DNA of 57,592 nucleotides from JAKACA01 sp050010115 (lineage in GTDB: Bacteria > Actinomycetota > Acidimicrobiia > Acidimicrobiales > Bog-793): positions 1 through 57,592 of the forward strand of contig JBEKLQ010000013.1 of the NCBI GenBank assembly GCA_050010115.1. Direction: 5' to 3'. Shown piece after piece: positions 1-7,542 of this stretch (position 1 is the stretch's first letter; each line of letters starts with the position of its first letter). The notes below the pieces were generated by a model, which saw only the letters and a program-made list of their open reading frames with translations, was not told the DNA's origin and searched no databases. A program made the translations under genes and the position numbers.

Positions 1-620
1 AGGCGAACGGCTGGACGGTCAACCCGGGTGGCACGTCGGTGTGCGCCAAGGCCGGAACCGCCAAGGGTGACTGCGGTAAGGGCATCCCGGCGGGCACGCC
101 GCTCAAGTTCCAAGAGGTGTACATGAGCGGTGTCGAAGCGCTCACCCAGACCGTGGACTACGAAGTCTCCGAGTGGGCCAAGGCCGGTATCCAGACGAGC
201 CTCGTCGCTCGTCCGTTCGCCGACGTCCTCAAGGCCGCAGTGGCCTGCCCGCCCCCGCCCGCCGCGCCCACCAAGGCGTGCCAGAGCTGGGACATGGCGA
301 ACTGGGGTGGCGGTTGGATCTACTCGCCCGACTACCTGCCGACCGGTGAAGAGCTCTTCGCCACCGGCGCCGGCTCGAACACGGGCAGCTACAACAACAC
401 GGAGAACAACACGCTCATCGTCGAGACGAACCGCAACTCCTCCATGACGATCTTCGACCAGTGGGAGAACTACCTCGCGGACCAGCTCCCGGTCGTCTGG
501 CAGCCGGTCGCGACCCCTGAATATGAGATTGCGAAGAACCTGCATGGAGTCACCCCGGTCAACGCTCTCCTCAACCTCAACCCCGAGTACTGGTACTTCA
601 CCAGCACCGCTACTCCCTGA
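1..620 (+). CDS. ABC importer solute-binding protein, peptide class (5'-truncated by window edge)
   Basis: This is the last ~205 codons of an extracellular solute-binding protein of the peptide/nickel type (SBP_bac_5). The frame is open from base 3, so the start lies before the window. Long aromatic-rich stretches (SWDMANWGGGW, NPEYWYF at the end) look like the C-terminal lobe of this family. The assignment rests mainly on context: two DppB-like permeases, a DppC-like permease and a double ATPase follow. It would capture the substrate outside the membrane and deliver it to the permeases. A very strong hairpin follows the stop codon, as often seen behind highly expressed binding-protein genes. 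The substrate cannot be read from the sequence. Confidence 0.75.
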   Translation, partial: ANGWTVNPGGTSVCAKAGTAKGDCGKGIPAGTPLKFQEVYMSGVEALTQTVDYEVSEWAKAGIQTSLVARPFADVLKAAVACPPPPAAPTKACQSWDMANWGGGWIYSPDYLPTGEELFATGAGSNTGSYNNTENNTLIVETNRNSSMTIFDQWENYLADQLPVVWQPVATPEYEIAKNLHGVTPVNALLNLNPEYWYFTSTATP

Positions 621-646
621 TCTTTAGGGGTTAGTGGAGGACTGAT

Positions 647-681
647 GCCGGCTCGGGAGGGATTGTCCCTCCCGAGCCGGC
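647..681 (+). terminator. 16-bp perfect hairpin behind the binding-protein gene
   Basis: Arms at 647-662 and 666-681 are perfect complements (16 bp, G+C rich) around the 3-nt loop TTG. There is no T-tract behind the stem, and same-strand permease genes follow 140 bp later. A partial terminator or an mRNA-stabilising 3' end that lets the binding protein be made in excess over the permeases is more likely than a full stop. Confidence 0.7.
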
Positions 682-802
682 GCTGTCCCCAGCCGTAGCT
701 CGCAAGGTTGGGTGACTGGCGAGTGCGGTACAGTTGTCGGGGGTTGGTCACGAGGGAGGCTCGTCGACGCTCCCGGCTGCAGCGCCGGCGCTGCAGCGTC
801 CC

Positions 803-820
803 AAGGAGGGTACGGCCACG
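803..820 (+). promoter_or_regulatory. Shine-Dalgarno AAGGAGG deciding an ACG start
   Basis: AAGGAGG (803-809), 8-nt spacer, then ACG (818-820) followed by codons matching the start of the paralogous permease. No ATG, GTG or TTG lies at a usable distance in frame. Confidence 0.6.
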
Positions 821-1771
821 ATCGGTTACATCATCCGCCGGTTCTTCCAGGCGATACTCGTCGTGCTTGGCGTCCTCATCATCGTGTTCGTCCTGTTCCA
901 TCTCGAGGGACCCGAAGCGCTCGCACGATCCATCTATACAACGCCGAGGGCATCTCAGACCCAACTGAACTACATCATCAGGATTTATGGCTGGAACCTG
1001 CCGCTATGGGACCAGCTCTGGCGCGAGCTCGTGAACTATGCCCACCTGGACTTCGGGCGTTCGAATACCAACCAGAGCGTGAAGTCGCTGCTCATCACCT
1101 GCATGCCGCGGTCGCTCATGCTGGTCGGGATGTCGATCGTCTTGTCGCTGATCATCGCCATCCCGCTCGGTGTGTTCCAGACTGTCCGCCGCAACAAACC
1201 GTCTGACTACACCTTGACCGGGTTGGCCTTCATCTTCTACGCCATGCCGGCGTTCGTCCTCGGCACCGTGCTGATCCTGCTCTTCGAGGACACCTGGCAC
1301 ATCATGACGCCGATCTCACAGAGCGAGACCATCTGGCAGATCGCCGGTGACTGGCGGCAGATCACGCTTCCCGTGCTCACGCTCTCCGCCCTGACGGTGG
1401 CCTCATTCAGCAGGTACATGCGCTCATCGATGATGGACGCGCTCACGGAGGACTACGTACGGACCGCGAGAGCCAAGGGGGCCGGTCCCGGGCGCGTGCT
1501 GTTCCGTCACGCCTTCCGGAACGCTCTGATCCCCATCATCACCCTGCTCGGCCTGTCTCTTCCGGCCATCGCCGGCGGAGCGGTGATCACCGAGACAGTG
1601 TTCAACTACCCAGGGATGGGCTTCCTCACGTACACCGCCGCGGTGTCGAACCAGGTGCAAGTGGTGGTCGGGACGACGATCGTTGCCACCGTCCTCACCG
1701 TGATCGGATCGCTCGCTGCCGACATCCTCTATGCCGTCGCCGACCCAAGGATCCGCTATGCCAACCGTTAG
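818..1771 (+). CDS. ABC transporter permease, DppB/OppB type (copy 1), apparent ACG start
   Basis: Inner-membrane permease of a peptide-class ABC importer. It shows the DppB pattern: N-terminal membrane helix after IGYIIRRFFQ, a periplasmic segment with LDFGRS, then five more helices. The cytoplasmic EAA loop (EDYVRTARAKGAG... FRHAFRNAL) docks on the ATPase. Homology to the second copy at 2917 begins exactly at IGYI. The only ATG/GTG/TTG start in frame upstream is TTG at 734, with no ribosome site and a 28-residue low-complexity extension. A perfect AAGGAGG at 803-809 sits 8 nt before ACG at 818, exactly where copy 2 has its GTG. ACG is therefore the probable initiator; a TTG start at 734 remains possible. 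Confidence 0.85.
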   Translation, partial: TIGYIIRRFFQAILVVLGVLIIVFVLFHLEGPEALARSIYTTPRASQTQLNYIIRIYGWNLPLWDQLWRELVNYAHLDFGRSNTNQSVKSLLITCMPRSLMLVGMSIVLSLIIAIPLGVFQTVRRNKPSDYTLTGLAFIFYAMPAFVLGTVLILLFEDTWHIMTPISQSETIWQIAGDWRQITLPVLTLSALTVASFSRYMRSSMMDALTEDYVRTARAKGAGPGRVLFRHAFRNALIPIITLLGLSLPAIAGGAVITETVFNYPGMGFLTYTAAVSNQVQVVVGTTIVATVLTVIGSLAADILYAVADPRIRYANR

Positions 1772-2783
1772 CGACGACGGCGGGACACCCGCACTCGGCA
1801 GTCTCGTCTCCGGTTCGTCCCGAGTGGTGGCGACGGATTTGCAGGCCACCCCCGAACCTGTGCTGGCGGGCGTGCCGCCTGCTCCAGAAGGCGGCGAAGC
1901 CGGCACGACGGGGAGCATGACCCGGATCATCGCCAGAGTGTTCGTGGAGAACAGGCTGGCCGTGCTCGGGCTCGTGATCGTGATCGCGATGATCGTCTTC
2001 TGCTTCCTCGGGCCGTTCGTCTACCACAGCGACCAGATCTCCATCCTCCTCCGGCCCATTACCGGACCGGGCACCTGCGGCCCGGGGAAGATCAACGTCG
2101 GGCCTCCCTGCCCGCTCGGCGTCGACAACGAGGGCTTCGATGTGTTCGGGCGGCTCATGGCCGCCGGTCAGTCCTCCATCGAGGTCGGCTTGGCAGCCGC
2201 AGCAGTTGCCACCATGATCGGAGTGGTCTGGGGTGCGGTCGCCGGGTTCCTCGGCGGAGTCCTTGATGCAGTGATGATGCGTATCGTCGACGTACTTCTG
2301 TCGATCCCCGGCCTGCTCCTCATCATCGTCATCTCGGTGATGTTCTCACCTGGCAAGTACTTCCTCATCTTGATCATCGGTTGCCTGGCCTGGCTCACAC
2401 CGGCTCGCCTGGTGCGAGGTGAGACGCTCACGCTCCGGACCCGGGAGTACGTGCAAGCGGTCCGGGTCATGGGCGGCAGCGGTCGGCGGATCGTGCTCAG
2501 GCACATCATCCCGAACGCCATCGGGACGATCGTCGTGAATGCGACCTTCCAGGTCGCTGACGCGATCCTCACGCTGGCCGCACTGAGCTTCCTCAAACTC
2601 GGGCTCCACTACCCGCAGACTGACTGGGGCGGCATGCTGTCCGATGGATCGACGTACGCCGCCGCAGGCTATTGGTGGCTGATCATCCCAGCCGGCAGCT
2701 GCATCGTGCTGATCGTCGTGGCATTCAACTTCATCGGCGACGCGCTCCGCGACTCGCTCGAGGTGCGGCTCCAGAGGCGGTAG
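1758..2783 (+). CDS. ABC transporter permease, DppC/OppC type
   Basis: Second inner-membrane subunit of the peptide-class importer. The first ~50 residues are low-complexity and cytoplasmic. One membrane helix follows (NRLAVLGLVIVIAMIVFCFL), then a periplasmic loop with LGVDNEGFDVFGRLMAAG, the DppC hallmark region. Next come the remaining helices and an EAA loop (REYVQAVRVMGGSGRRIVLRHIIPNAIG). ATG at 1758 overlaps the upstream permease by 14 nt, which indicates translational coupling. ATG at 1731 is also in frame but would overlap by 41 nt. It should pair with a DppB-like protein to form the channel. Confidence 0.88.
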   Translation: MPTVSDDGGTPALGSLVSGSSRVVATDLQATPEPVLAGVPPAPEGGEAGTTGSMTRIIARVFVENRLAVLGLVIVIAMIVFCFLGPFVYHSDQISILLRPITGPGTCGPGKINVGPPCPLGVDNEGFDVFGRLMAAGQSSIEVGLAAAAVATMIGVVWGAVAGFLGGVLDAVMMRIVDVLLSIPGLLLIIVISVMFSPGKYFLILIIGCLAWLTPARLVRGETLTLRTREYVQAVRVMGGSGRRIVLRHIIPNAIGTIVVNATFQVADAILTLAALSFLKLGLHYPQTDWGGMLSDGSTYAAAGYWWLIIPAGSCIVLIVVAFNFIGDALRDSLEVRLQRR

Positions 2784-2916
2784 TAGCCCTCATCGACGCC
2801 CTCGGACCGCTGGCCGCCCCAATTTCTGATGTCGCCAGCGGTCTGCTGCGCACTCGTAGTGCCGCCACCGCGACCCGCCCGCAGCCGACCGGAGCTGGAG
2901 CTCAGGAGGTCAGGCA

Positions 2917-3876
2917 GTGATCGGATACATCGTCCGACGGTTCTTCCAGTCGATCTTCGTCATCGCGTGCGTGCTGTTCATCGTGTTCTTCCTCTTCCAT
3001 CTGGAAGGGGCCCAAGCGCTCGCTCGATCGATCGACGCCACGCCGAGAGCCTCGCAGTCTGAGCTCGATCAGATCATCAAGATCTACGGGTTCAACAAGC
3101 CGATCTGGATTCAGATGTGGATCCTCTTCGTGCAGTACTGCCACCTCGACTTCGGCCGGTCGTCAATGGCGAATCAGAACGCTTCCACGCTCATCGCGAC
3201 CGCTCTCCCGAGGTCACTGCTGCTGATCGGCATGTCGACGCTGTTCGCCATTCTGGTAGCGATCCCACTCGGTGTCTACCAGGTGGTGCGGCGCAACCGG
3301 CCGGACGACTACGTGGCGACGGGGCTGGCGTTCATCCTGTATGCCGCACCGGACTACGTCATCGGGGTCGTGCTCATCCTCATCTTCTCGGAGCACTGGC
3401 ACATCTTTGCGCCCACCATCTTGCCGACTGAGTCGATCTGGCAGATCGCGACCAGCTGGAAGCAGATGACCCTGCCGATGCTCACACTGTCCTCGACGAC
3501 GGTGGCGGCGTTCAGCCGCTACATGCGCTCATCGATGATGGACTCGCTTGCCGAGGACTACATCCGGACGGCACGCGCCAAGGGCGCCGGCCGCATGCGG
3601 GTCCTGTTCCGCCACGCCTTCCGTAACGCCTTGTTGCCCATGATCACCCTGCTGGGCTTGTCGCTACCGGCGATAGCCGGCGGTGCGGTGCTGACCGAGA
3701 CGGTCTTCAACTATCCGGGCATGGGGTTGCTCGTGTACACCTCGGCCATGAACAACGACGTGCAAGTCGTTGTTGCGACCACGGTCGTGGCGACCCTGCT
3801 CACCGTGGTCGGCTCACTGCTGGCCGACATCCTCTACGCCGTCGTCGACCCGAGAATCCGCTACAGGGTCGCCTGA
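2917..3876 (+). CDS. ABC transporter permease, DppB/OppB type (copy 2)
   Basis: A close paralogue of the permease at 818. The two align over their whole length with the same N-terminus (IGYIVRRFFQ), LDFGRS, RYMRSSMMDSLAEDY and EAA loop. GTG start with CAGGAGGT at 2903-2910, 6 nt upstream. It lies 133 bp after the dppC-like gene, giving an unusual order of binding protein, B, C, B. Either each DppB pairs alternately with the single DppC, or the two DppB proteins replace each other under different conditions. Membrane topology is the same as copy 1 (about six helices). Confidence 0.88.
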   Translation: MIGYIVRRFFQSIFVIACVLFIVFFLFHLEGAQALARSIDATPRASQSELDQIIKIYGFNKPIWIQMWILFVQYCHLDFGRSSMANQNASTLIATALPRSLLLIGMSTLFAILVAIPLGVYQVVRRNRPDDYVATGLAFILYAAPDYVIGVVLILIFSEHWHIFAPTILPTESIWQIATSWKQMTLPMLTLSSTTVAAFSRYMRSSMMDSLAEDYIRTARAKGAGRMRVLFRHAFRNALLPMITLLGLSLPAIAGGAVLTETVFNYPGMGLLVYTSAMNNDVQVVVATTVVATLLTVVGSLLADILYAVVDPRIRYRVA

Positions 3877-3896
3877 GTACCCGCCGAGTGACCCGC

Positions 3897-5987
3897 CTAC
3901 ACCAGCGTCGCGGCGACGTCCGCCTCGGTCCCGACGGGCGTCTGCAGCGGGAAATGGCAGGCGGCGAGGTGGCCGACGCCGAAGAGGCGCAGCTGCGGCA
4001 CTTCCTCCGCACACTGCGCCTCGGCGTAGGGACAGCGTGTCCGAAAGCGGCACCCTGACGGCGGGTCGATAGCCGAGGGCAGCTCACCGACGATGATCTG
4101 GCCCCGCCTGGCGCGAGCGATGGTCGGCTCGGCCACCGGGATGGTGTCGATCAACCCGCGCGTGTACGGATGGGCGGCGTTCTCGTAGATCGCCTGTGAG
4201 GGGCCCATCTCGACCAGCTTGCCGAGATACATGACACCGATGCGGTCGGCGAGGTACTTCACCACCGCCAAGTCGTGCGAGATCACGATGTACGAGAGCT
4301 GGTGGCGGTCCTGCAGACCCCTCATCAGGTTCAGGATCTGGGCCTGGATGGAGACGTCGAGTGCCGAGACGGGCTCGTCCGCCACGATCAGTCTGGGGTT
4401 GAGCGTGAGCGCCCGAGCAAAGCCGATGCGCTGGCGCTGGCCACCCGAGAACTCGTGCGGGTAGAGCTCGTACGCCTTGCGCGCAAGCCCGACTTCGTCG
4501 AGCAGCTCGAACACGCGCTGCTGCTGCTCCGCCTTGTTCCCGATGCCCTGGACCACGAGGGGCTCTCGCAGGATCGTCCCGACCCGCATCCGCGGGTCGA
4601 GCGAGGAATAGGGGTCCTGGAACATGAGCTGCATGTCACGGCGCTGCCTGCGGAGCTCCAAGCCCTTCATCTTGGTGACATCTTTGCCCTCGAACCTGAT
4701 CGCGCCGGAGTTCGGGTGTTCGAGGCCCACGATCAGCCTGCCGATAGTGGTCTTGCCGCAGCCGGATTCGCCCACGAGTCCGAAGGTCTCGCCTTCGCGC
4801 ACCGAGAACGTCACGTCCGAAACCGCCTTCACCGTCCCGATCTTGCGCTGCACGATGGCACCCGAGGTGACGGCGAACTCCTTCACCAGATGGTCGATCT
4901 GCAGGATGGGTGTCCGGTCGACCAGCTCCAGGACCCGCTTCTCGGCACGCTCGAGTGCTGCAGCGTGCTCCTCCGCGGACATCACGAGCACCGGACGGGT
5001 GGCCGAGGAGTCGAGGCCGACAGGGTGGAAGCAGGCGAAGAGATGGTCGCTCCCGCCGGCGACTAGTTCGAGGTGCGGCTCTTCGGTACGGCAGCGCTCG
5101 GTGGCGCTGGGGCAGCGTGGGCTGAAGCGGCAGTTCGTGAGCGCCTTGGAGAGGTCGGGTGGGAGGCCTGGGATGGTGTAGAGGCGCTGGGTCTTGTCCT
5201 GCGCCAGCTTCGGGATCGACTGCAGGAGCGCCGAGGCGTACGGGTGCTGCATCTCGTGGAAGAGATCCTGGGTGGTCGCCTCTTCGACGAGCTTGCCGGC
5301 GTACATCACGAGGACGCGGTCGCTGCGACCAGCGATGACCCCCAGGTCGTGGGTGATGAGGATGACGGCCATGTTCAGCCTGGCGCGGAGGTCGTCGATC
5401 AGGTTCAGGATCTGAGCCTGAATCGTGACATCGAGCGCCGTGGTCGGCTCGTCGGCGATGAGCAGCTTCGGGTCGCACGAGAGCGCAAGGGCGATCATCA
5501 CGCGCTGGCGGAGCCCGCCCGACAGCTGGTGCGGGTAGTAGTCGAGCCGCTCGGCAGGTCGAGGCATGCCGACGAGCGTCAGCACCTCCAATGCTCGTTC
5601 CCTCGCTTCGGGCTTGGTGGCCTGCCGGTGGAGCCGGACTGCCTCGCTGATCTGCTGGCCGACCGTCATCGTCGGGTTGAGCGACGTCATCGGGTCCTGG
5701 AAGATCATCGCCGCCTCATTGCCGCGGATGTCGCGCATCTCCTTCTCGGGCAACGGCACGACATCGGTCCCGTTGACCTTGATCGACCCTCTGGCGATGT
5801 GGCCAACGTTCGGCAGGAGCTTCATGATCGACAGGCCGACCGTGCTCTTACCGCAGCCGGACTCGCCCACAATCCCGACACTTTCGCCCTCGGCGACGGT
5901 GAAGCTGATCCCGTCGACGGCACCGACGTTGGCGGTCCGAAGATGGAATTCCGTGCGAAGATCCTCGACCTCGAGGACGTTTGCCAC
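3897..5987 (-). CDS. Fused double ATPase of a peptide ABC importer (DppD-DppF fusion)
   Basis: One 696-residue protein with two complete nucleotide-binding domains. Domain 1: Walker A GESGCGKST at 41-49, signature LSGG at 155, Walker B LLIADEP at 175, switch His 213. Domain 2: Walker A GESGCGKTT at 406-414, signature FSGGQ at 513, Walker B LIVADEP at 533, switch His 571. Each is followed by the oligopeptide-transporter C-terminal cysteine cluster (C287/C292/C299/C319 and C646/C652/C659/C677), which in known homologues binds an iron-sulfur cluster. In most importers DppD and DppF are separate proteins. The gene converges on the permease operon with only 20 bp between them, so it is transcribed apart from its presumed partners. 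Confidence 0.9.
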   Translation of the reverse strand: MANVLEVEDLRTEFHLRTANVGAVDGISFTVAEGESVGIVGESGCGKSTVGLSIMKLLPNVGHIARGSIKVNGTDVVPLPEKEMRDIRGNEAAMIFQDPMTSLNPTMTVGQQISEAVRLHRQATKPEARERALEVLTLVGMPRPAERLDYYPHQLSGGLRQRVMIALALSCDPKLLIADEPTTALDVTIQAQILNLIDDLRARLNMAVILITHDLGVIAGRSDRVLVMYAGKLVEEATTQDLFHEMQHPYASALLQSIPKLAQDKTQRLYTIPGLPPDLSKALTNCRFSPRCPSATERCRTEEPHLELVAGGSDHLFACFHPVGLDSSATRPVLVMSAEEHAAALERAEKRVLELVDRTPILQIDHLVKEFAVTSGAIVQRKIGTVKAVSDVTFSVREGETFGLVGESGCGKTTIGRLIVGLEHPNSGAIRFEGKDVTKMKGLELRRQRRDMQLMFQDPYSSLDPRMRVGTILREPLVVQGIGNKAEQQQRVFELLDEVGLARKAYELYPHEFSGGQRQRIGFARALTLNPRLIVADEPVSALDVSIQAQILNLMRGLQDRHQLSYIVISHDLAVVKYLADRIGVMYLGKLVEMGPSQAIYENAAHPYTRGLIDTIPVAEPTIARARRGQIIVGELPSAIDPPSGCRFRTRCPYAEAQCAEEVPQLRLFGVGHLAACHFPLQTPVGTEADVAATLV

Positions 5988-6040
5988 CTGACCACCCCTT
6001 CGTGATCGGCTGCTGCCGACGCCAGTCGAGCGCGGGCTCC

Positions 6041-6077
6041 TGGTCGCCCTGCGCGTGCCGCGCTATCGTAGCCTCCC
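6041..6077 (+). promoter_or_regulatory. Candidate promoter of mihF, leaderless
   Basis: TATCGT at 6064-6069 resembles a -10 box, with a weak TGGTCG at 6041-6046 seventeen bases upstream. The predicted start point falls at about 6076-6078, on the ATG, and no Shine-Dalgarno sequence is present. This is consistent with a leaderless mRNA. Confidence 0.35.
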
Positions 6078-6398
6078 ATGCCACAACCTCCCAGCCTCAG
6101 CCCAGAGCAGCGCCAGGCGGCGCTCGAGAAGGCAGCGGCGGTCCGCCGCGCGCGGGCCGAGCTCAAGGATCACCTGAAGAGCGGCCGCGTCACCCTCAAA
6201 GAGCTACTTGACAAGGCGGACTCAGACGAGACCGTCGGCAAGATGAAAGTGCTGGCTGCCCTCGAGGCATTGCCGGGCACCGGAAAGGTCAAGGCTCGTC
6301 GCCTGATGGACACCGTCGGGATCAGCGAGGGTCGTCGCCTCCAGGGACTCGGCGCCAAGCAGCGTGTCACGCTCCTTGAAGCCGCCGAGCGGCCCTGA
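6078..6398 (+). CDS. mihF: Integration host factor, actinobacterial type
   Basis: A 106-residue nucleoid protein of the actinobacterial IHF family, unrelated in fold to E. coli IHF. The C-terminal half carries the helix-two-turn-helix DNA-binding region (VLAALEALPGTGKVKARRL ... GISEGRRLQGLGAKQ), which contacts the DNA backbone and bends DNA. The N-terminal third is a charged helix (EQRQAALEKAAAVRRARAEL). The neighbours gmk and rpoZ are the conserved partners of mihF in this phylum. No ribosome site precedes the ATG. It should act in chromosome compaction and in site-specific recombination complexes. Confidence 0.95.
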   Translation: MPQPPSLSPEQRQAALEKAAAVRRARAELKDHLKSGRVTLKELLDKADSDETVGKMKVLAALEALPGTGKVKARRLMDTVGISEGRRLQGLGAKQRVTLLEAAERP

Positions 6399-6442
6399 TC
6401 GCTCGATCCTGATCGCCTGATCATCAAGATCCCCTCACGAAC

Positions 6443-6994
6443 CTGATCGTCGTCATCTTCGGTCCGGGAGGGGTCGGCAAGGGCACCGTCATCGCGCGGC
6501 TGCTCGACCGGGACAGTCGTCTCTGGCTCAGCCGATCCTGGACCACCCGAGCACGTCGCCCTGGGGAGCCGGCTGACGCCTACCACTTTGTGGACCGGCA
6601 GACGTTCCAGCAGCACATCGCGGCTGGTGGCTTCCTCGAATGGGCTGACGTCCTCGGCGAGCTGTACGGCACGCCGTTGCCCGACGCCCCCGACGGCCGT
6701 GATGTCGTGCTCGAGATCGACGTGCAGGGAGCGCGACAAGTGGCGGCTCGCCGACCCGACGCGGTCTGCGTCCTGATCCTCGCGCCCTCAGTCGAAGCCC
6801 AGATGGACCGCTTGCGGTCGAGAGGCGATCCCGAGGACCATGTGCACCGGCGGGTCGAGCTCGGCCGCACGGAGGAGAGCGCCGGCCGGGCCCTCGCCTC
6901 CCACGTCATCATCAACGACGACCTCGAACTGAGTGTGAGCCAGCTGGCCGCTATCATTGAGAGCGCACGAAACGGGGCTGAGCCGCGCTTGTAG
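6443..6994 (+). CDS. gmk: Guanylate kinase, no canonical start codon
   Basis: Phosphorylates GMP to GDP with ATP. Visible features: P-loop GPGGVGKGT (family consensus has Ser as third residue), GMP-binding segment SWTTRARRPGEPADAYHFV, DVVLEIDVQGA and a C-terminal IINDDLELSV. The frame is open back only to a TGA at 6410-6412, and between that stop and the first conserved residues there is no ATG, GTG or TTG. Candidates are CTG at 6443 (LIVVIFGPGG) and ACG at 6437. There is no clear ribosome site; CCTGATCG-like octamers recur between mihF and gmk. The protein is otherwise intact (~183 residues), so it is probably functional. Confidence 0.9.
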   Translation: MIVVIFGPGGVGKGTVIARLLDRDSRLWLSRSWTTRARRPGEPADAYHFVDRQTFQQHIAAGGFLEWADVLGELYGTPLPDAPDGRDVVLEIDVQGARQVAARRPDAVCVLILAPSVEAQMDRLRSRGDPEDHVHRRVELGRTEESAGRALASHVIINDDLELSVSQLAAIIESARNGAEPRL

Positions 6995-7061
6995 GCGCTC
7001 GGTGACCACCGAAACGTCGTGGCCGCCCCAGTCACATATCCCGCAGTCCTGAAGGAGCCCG

Positions 7062-7424
7062 ATGGCTGAGCCGCGCAGCACCATGATCGACCCGCCGATC
7101 GAGACGCTTCTCGACGCTGTCGACTCGAAGTTCACGCTCGTGACGTTGGCCGCCAAGCGTGGCCGCCAGGTGAACGCGTACTTCAGCCAGCTCGGCGAAG
7201 GTCTGGGTGCGATCGTGCCACCTCAGGTCGCCTCCATCGCCCGCAAGCCGCTGTCGATCGCGCTGGAAGAGATCGCTGCTGGCAAGGTGCGCGCGATCTT
7301 CCCGGCCGATCGTGACGGCGACGGCAGCGGGAGTGGCGACAGCGCCGAGGGCGGGGCTGGCGGGGGCGAGGTCGTCATGGCCGAGCTCGGCGACAGCTCC
7401 GGCGATGGCGACCAGGCCGGCTGA
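7062..7424 (+). CDS. rpoZ: DNA-directed RNA polymerase omega subunit
   Basis: Small subunit that assists folding and assembly of beta-prime into RNA polymerase. The core is at residues ~10-80: PPIETLLDAVDSKFTLVTLA, AKRGRQVNAYF and the conserved KPLSIALEEIAAGKV. A glycine/acid-rich tail of about 35 residues is unconserved in the family. AAGGAG at 7051-7056 supports ATG 7062. The 3' end overlaps an ATG (7405) that could extend the next gene. Confidence 0.95.
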   Translation: MAEPRSTMIDPPIETLLDAVDSKFTLVTLAAKRGRQVNAYFSQLGEGLGAIVPPQVASIARKPLSIALEEIAAGKVRAIFPADRDGDGSGSGDSAEGGAGGGEVVMAELGDSSGDGDQAG

Positions 7425-7490
7425 GCCCGCAGCGGACGAGCCGGCAGCAGCTGAGCCCGCAGCGGACGAGCCGGCAGCAGCTGAGCCCGG
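7421..7490 (+). repeat. 30-bp direct repeat, two copies plus a partial third
   Basis: Identical 30-bp units at 7421-7450 and 7451-7480, then 9 bp of a third copy. In the coaBC frame each unit encodes AEPAADEPAA. It lies between the conserved parts of rpoZ and coaBC, so it is either a spacer or a repetitive N-terminal extension of CoaBC. Confidence 0.9.
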
Positions 7491-7542
7491 CTGTCATCAG
7501 CCTGCTTCTATCGAGGCCGTAACTGGTCAGCACCGTCACGAC

